Shown in pieces: positions 23,039-24,855 of a DNA stretch of 24,855 bases (position 1 is its first letter; each line of letters begins with the position of its first letter). Position numbers and translations under genes: made by a program. Source of the DNA: Betaproteobacteria bacterium. Its GTDB lineage: Bacteria > Pseudomonadota > Gammaproteobacteria > Burkholderiales > SG8-41. Location: NCBI GenBank assembly GCA_029883965.1, contig JAOUIN010000011.1, positions 1-24,855 on the forward strand. Direction: 5' to 3'. A model generated the notes under the pieces. The model did no database searches. It saw only the letters and a program-made list of their open reading frames with translations, and was not told the DNA's origin.

Positions 23039-23052
23039 TTGATCTACATCAA
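23039..23052. promoter_or_regulatory. FNR/Anr binding site (TTGATCTACATCAA)
   Basis: A perfect match to the FNR consensus TTGAT-N4-ATCAA, symmetric in all ten specified positions. It lies about 130 bases before the cytochrome start. Its centre (23045.5) is about 41.5 bases from a likely transcription start near 23087, the class II activation geometry, with TACTGT at 23075-23080 as a plausible -10 box. This predicts induction of the cytochrome, and probably formate dehydrogenase, under oxygen limitation. Confidence 0.88.
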
Positions 23053-23074
23053 GCTCAGGTAACGGCGAGCGCCC

Positions 23075-23080
23075 TACTGT
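23075..23080 (+). promoter_or_regulatory. Candidate -10 box of the FNR-dependent promoter
   Basis: TACTGT matches four of six bases of TATAAT and lies where a class II FNR promoter with its site at 23039-23052 would need it. No -35 box is required in that design. Positional evidence only. Confidence 0.4.
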
Positions 23081-23089
23081 CGCAATATG

Positions 23090-23106
23090 TCCAGAAACTG
23101 TCTGGA
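23090..23106 (+). other. Leader dyad TCCAGA-AACTG-TCTGGA
   Basis: A six-pair perfect inverted repeat with a five-base loop, close to the expected transcription start of the FNR-dependent transcript. It could be a second operator or a 5' stabilising hairpin. No regulator was recognised for it. Confidence 0.4.
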
Positions 23107-23182
23107 TATGAATGATGCTGGTGCGGCTTTGGTGGCACATTCCCCCTGTCGGCCACAGGAACACATGCGAAAGGACTTTGTC

Positions 23183-24016
23183 ATGAAAGACAAAACAAAC
23201 GAGGCTGTAGTCCACTCACGCCGCAGCATGGTGACGGGATCTGCTGCGCTGCTGTTGGGCGGGGTTGCCGGCGGCGCGGGTCTTGCCGCGGCCGCTGCGC
23301 CGCAACACGCGCCGGCACCGCCGTTGCCGTGGAAGTGGACAAAACTCGATCCGGATGAGGCCGGCCGGCGGGCTTACCGAAGTTATCTCGAAAACAAGGG
23401 ATGAGGGAATGGTGCTTGGCTGGGGGTCCTCAGCCTATTGAAAGAAAAGGTCGGCTATCCGTGGACGACGCTGCCGGACTTCATGTTCGAGCATGCTGCG
23501 CAGGGTTACGCCGGACATGGCACGTTGTGCGGTGTCCTGGGTGTTTGTTCGTGCCTCGTCAACCTCGTCGTTTATGACAAGGAACATGCCTATGCCGCGA
23601 TCATTGACCGGATGATGTGGTGGTACTCGGAGATGGAGTTCCCGACGGAACGTTTCGACGACATTTCCAAGTCGCCCAAGCAGGTCAAGGCCAAGGCGGT
23701 GACGCCGTTGTGCCACACGTCGGTTTCGAAGTGGACGCTGGCCGCAGGAGCGCAGGTCACCTCCAATGAGAAATATGAGCGCTGTGCCAAGGTGGCGGGG
23801 GAGGTTGTCTACACCGTGGTGCATTACCTTAATGAATACTTTGAGGGCCGCTGGAAGCCGGCGAAGTGGACGCCGTCCAAGGAAATCACCCATTGCATCG
23901 AGTGTCACGGCCCGGAGAGCTACCAGCGATACACCAACGGCTTGAACCATCAGCAGGGCCATATGGAGTGTCTCGCCTGCCATACCGACCATATGACCGC
24001 TTCGCTGAAAAAGTAG
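23183..24016 (+). CDS. Split-Soret-type di-heme cytochrome c (C_GCAxxG_C_C family), probable selenoprotein
   Basis: The frame runs 277 residues if UGA 23402-23404 is read as selenocysteine (residue 74). Before it is a Tat signal (HSRRSMVTGSAALLLGG) and RRAYRSYLENKG. After it comes GNGAWLGVLSLLKEKVGYPW in the same frame, so there is no frameshift. Relatives have cysteine in a C-x-x-G-A-F motif here, and the UGA falls on it. Later blocks are GYAGHGTLCGVLGVCSC (Cys116, 122, 124), TPLCHTSVSKW and two haem sites, CIECH (238-242) and CLACH (263-267). ATG 23183 has AAAGGA upstream; ATG 23165 is also possible. An FNR site precedes it and a selenocysteine formate dehydrogenase follows, so the organism reads UGA as Sec and this may be the dehydrogenase's periplasmic redox partner. 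A point nonsense mutation is the alternative, but the intact downstream frame and hairpin argue against it. Confidence 0.85.
23402..23435 (+). promoter_or_regulatory. SECIS-like element of the cytochrome gene
   Basis: After the UGA and a 13-base spacer comes GGCTGG, pairing with TCAGCC (one G-U) around the loop GGGTCC (23424-23429). A further G-C pair would leave a GGUC tetraloop. As I recall it, the E. coli fdhF SECIS loop is AGGUCU, with the same GGUC core, and begins 18 bases after its UGA; here it begins 20 bases after. Guanines at the start of the loop and this spacing fit bacterial SECIS rules. Confidence 0.65.
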
Positions 24017-24022
24017 GACGTT

Positions 24023-24054
24023 AAGGCGCGGAACGGAATCAGTCCGCGCCTTTT
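24023..24054 (+). terminator. Rho-independent terminator between cytochrome and formate dehydrogenase genes
   Basis: AAGGCGCGGA (24023-24032) pairs perfectly with TCCGCGCCTT (24043-24052) around a ten-base loop and ends in TTTT. It lies seven bases after the cytochrome stop codon and 37 bases before the dehydrogenase start. It should end or attenuate the FNR-driven transcript, so the dehydrogenase depends on read-through or on its own promoter. Confidence 0.85.
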
Positions 24055-24076
24055 GATTGCGTATTTTGATTGCGTA
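24051..24076 (+). repeat. Perfect tandem duplication of a 13-mer
   Basis: TTTTGATTGCGTA occurs twice head to tail, starting in the U-run of the terminator and ending 14 bases before the dehydrogenase start. It may be a replication slip or paired regulator half-sites (the copies are 13 bp apart). Confidence 0.9.
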
Positions 24077-24090
24077 ATTAGGAAAGGTGG

Positions 24091-24855
24091 ATGACAGCTA
24101 TGAAAATCACCCGTAGAGGATTTCTGCAAGCATCAGGAAGCGCCGCCGGAATCATGCTCAGCGGACTGGGTTTCGACTTGTCTGCAGCAGAAAGATATGC
24201 CGCGGAACTGAGGATCAAGGGGGCGAAGGAAACCACCTCCGTCTGCTGTTTCTGTGCGGTGGGCTGCGGACTTCTCATCCACACCAAGGACGGGAAAGTC
24301 ATCAACGCCGAAGGCGATCCCGATCACCCGGTCAGTGAGGGTTCGCTTTGCTCCAAGGGCAGCGCGGCCTATCAGGTCGTCAACAACGACAGCCGTGTTC
24401 TGGCGCCGCTGTATCGTGCGCCGGGCGCCAAGGAATGGAAGGTCGTCAAGTGGGATTGGGCCCTGGACCAGATTGCCCGCAGGATCAAGGACACGCGGGA
24501 CAAGACATTCAAGGCCACCACGTCAACGAAGATCAGGGAAAAAAAGGTCGATGGCACGCCCGACGAGGCGGGGATTTATCGCGAGACCTTCGTCGATGTG
24601 GAGCGTCAGTTCACGGTAAACCGGACCGATGGCATCGCCCATGTAGGCAGCGCGGCCCTGGACAATGAAGAATGCTATCTCCTGCAAAAGCTGGTGCGCT
24701 CCTGGGGGGTAGTGCATGTAGAGCATCAGGCGCGACTTTGACACTCCGCAACTGTGACGGCTCTGGGAGAGTCGTTTGGCCGCGGTGCAATGTCGAACCA
24801 CTGGATCGACCTGAAGAACGCCGATGTAATCCTCGTCATGGGTTCCAATCTGGCG
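24091..24855 (+). CDS. fdnG: Formate dehydrogenase-N/O catalytic subunit, selenocysteine-containing (3' part missing)
   Basis: The N-terminal 255 residues of a molybdopterin formate dehydrogenase. A Tat signal (ITRRGFLQASGSAAG) directs it to the periplasm. The [4Fe-4S] motif is in CCFCAVGCG with a distal SLCSKG (Cys52, 55, 59, 87; spacing 2-3-27). The frame meets UGA at 24739-24741, within HQARL-U-HSATVTALGESFGRGAM then SNHWIDLKNADVI. This is the classical Sec site of FdnG/FdoG (HQARV-U-HGPTV), so UGA encodes Sec217, the molybdenum ligand, and reading continues to the window edge. ATG 24091 and ATG 24100 are both possible starts. It oxidises formate to CO2 and passes electrons through FdnH and FdnI, expected just beyond the window. 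The upstream selenocytochrome and FNR site suggest a joint anaerobic module, although a terminator separates the two genes. Whether it is the N or the O isoform cannot be told. Confidence 0.95.
24739..24776 (+). promoter_or_regulatory. SECIS-like element of the formate dehydrogenase gene
   Basis: After UGA and a 14-base spacer, GACGGCTCT (24756-24764) pairs with AGAGTCGTT (24768-24776) over nine positions, two of them G-U, around a GGG loop. The loop begins 24 bases after the UGA, and its first base is G, as expected for a bacterial SECIS recognised by SelB. Confidence 0.65.

Noticed and set aside
23135..23160. A sigma-54 promoter at TGGCAC before the cytochrome gene
   Set aside because: The -24-like TGGCAC is not followed by a TTGC -12 element at the required spacing.
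23402..23404. A nonsense mutation splitting the cytochrome into a pseudogene
   Set aside because: The frame continues intact for over 200 codons, the stop is exactly at the motif Cys position, a SECIS-like hairpin follows, and the next gene requires UGA decoding. It remains the formal alternative.
24739..24741. Formate dehydrogenase truncated at residue 216
   Set aside because: The flanking sequence is the invariant selenocysteine site of FdnG/FdoG, and the frame stays conserved to the window edge.

Overview
The window looks like a chromosomal segment of a GC-rich betaproteobacterium, most likely Burkholderiales or a relative. The grounds are high-GC coding sequence, several TctC/Bug-type solute-binding proteins, short operons with LysR and AraC regulators, and typical proteobacterial signal peptides. 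No rRNA, tRNA, IS element, phage gene or CRISPR array was seen.

Layout. 1-5,150: a leftward pair (an amidohydrolase cut by the window edge and a DapA-superfamily lyase) diverges from a rightward operon of one TctC/Bug protein and three tandem ModA-like binding proteins. The first two of these three have no signal peptide. A 36-bp perfect palindrome (5100-5135) closes this operon and the convergent one. 5,150-10,132: a leftward operon sulfatase-TctC-sulfatase, with a divergent LysR regulator. 10,151-14,260: leftward genes for an Asp/Glu racemase family protein, a CuyA/DcyD-type PLP enzyme, a fourth ModA-like protein and an LVIVD-repeat beta-propeller. 14,406-19,540: a rightward catabolic operon with an IlvD/Edd dehydratase, an HpcH/HpaI aldolase, an SLC13-type permease and an Old Yellow Enzyme. 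19,696-22,926: two outer-membrane barrel proteins, a decayed DUF2252-like gene remnant and an AraC-type regulator.

22,927-24,855 is the most interesting part. A consensus FNR/Anr site (TTGATCTACATCAA) precedes a Tat-exported, di-heme split-Soret-type cytochrome c (C_GCAxxG_C_C family). Its frame is interrupted once, by a UGA exactly where a motif cysteine is expected, and a SECIS-like hairpin follows. The next gene is the catalytic subunit of formate dehydrogenase-N/O, which has the classical selenocysteine UGA in its HQAR-x-U-H motif, also followed by a hairpin. I read both as selenoproteins: an oxygen-regulated periplasmic formate oxidation module with a probable selenocysteine-containing cytochrome partner. 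The cytochrome would be called as two broken ORFs by standard software.

Functional theme. The first 19.5 kb is an accessory catabolic region for small organic acids, sulfate esters and possibly sulfonates: sulfatases, a cysteate/D-cysteine lyase-like enzyme, sugar-acid dehydratase plus aldolase, and many orphan binding proteins without their membrane transporters. The last 2 kb is anaerobic respiratory metabolism. Substrate assignments are inferences; family assignments are well supported by motifs.
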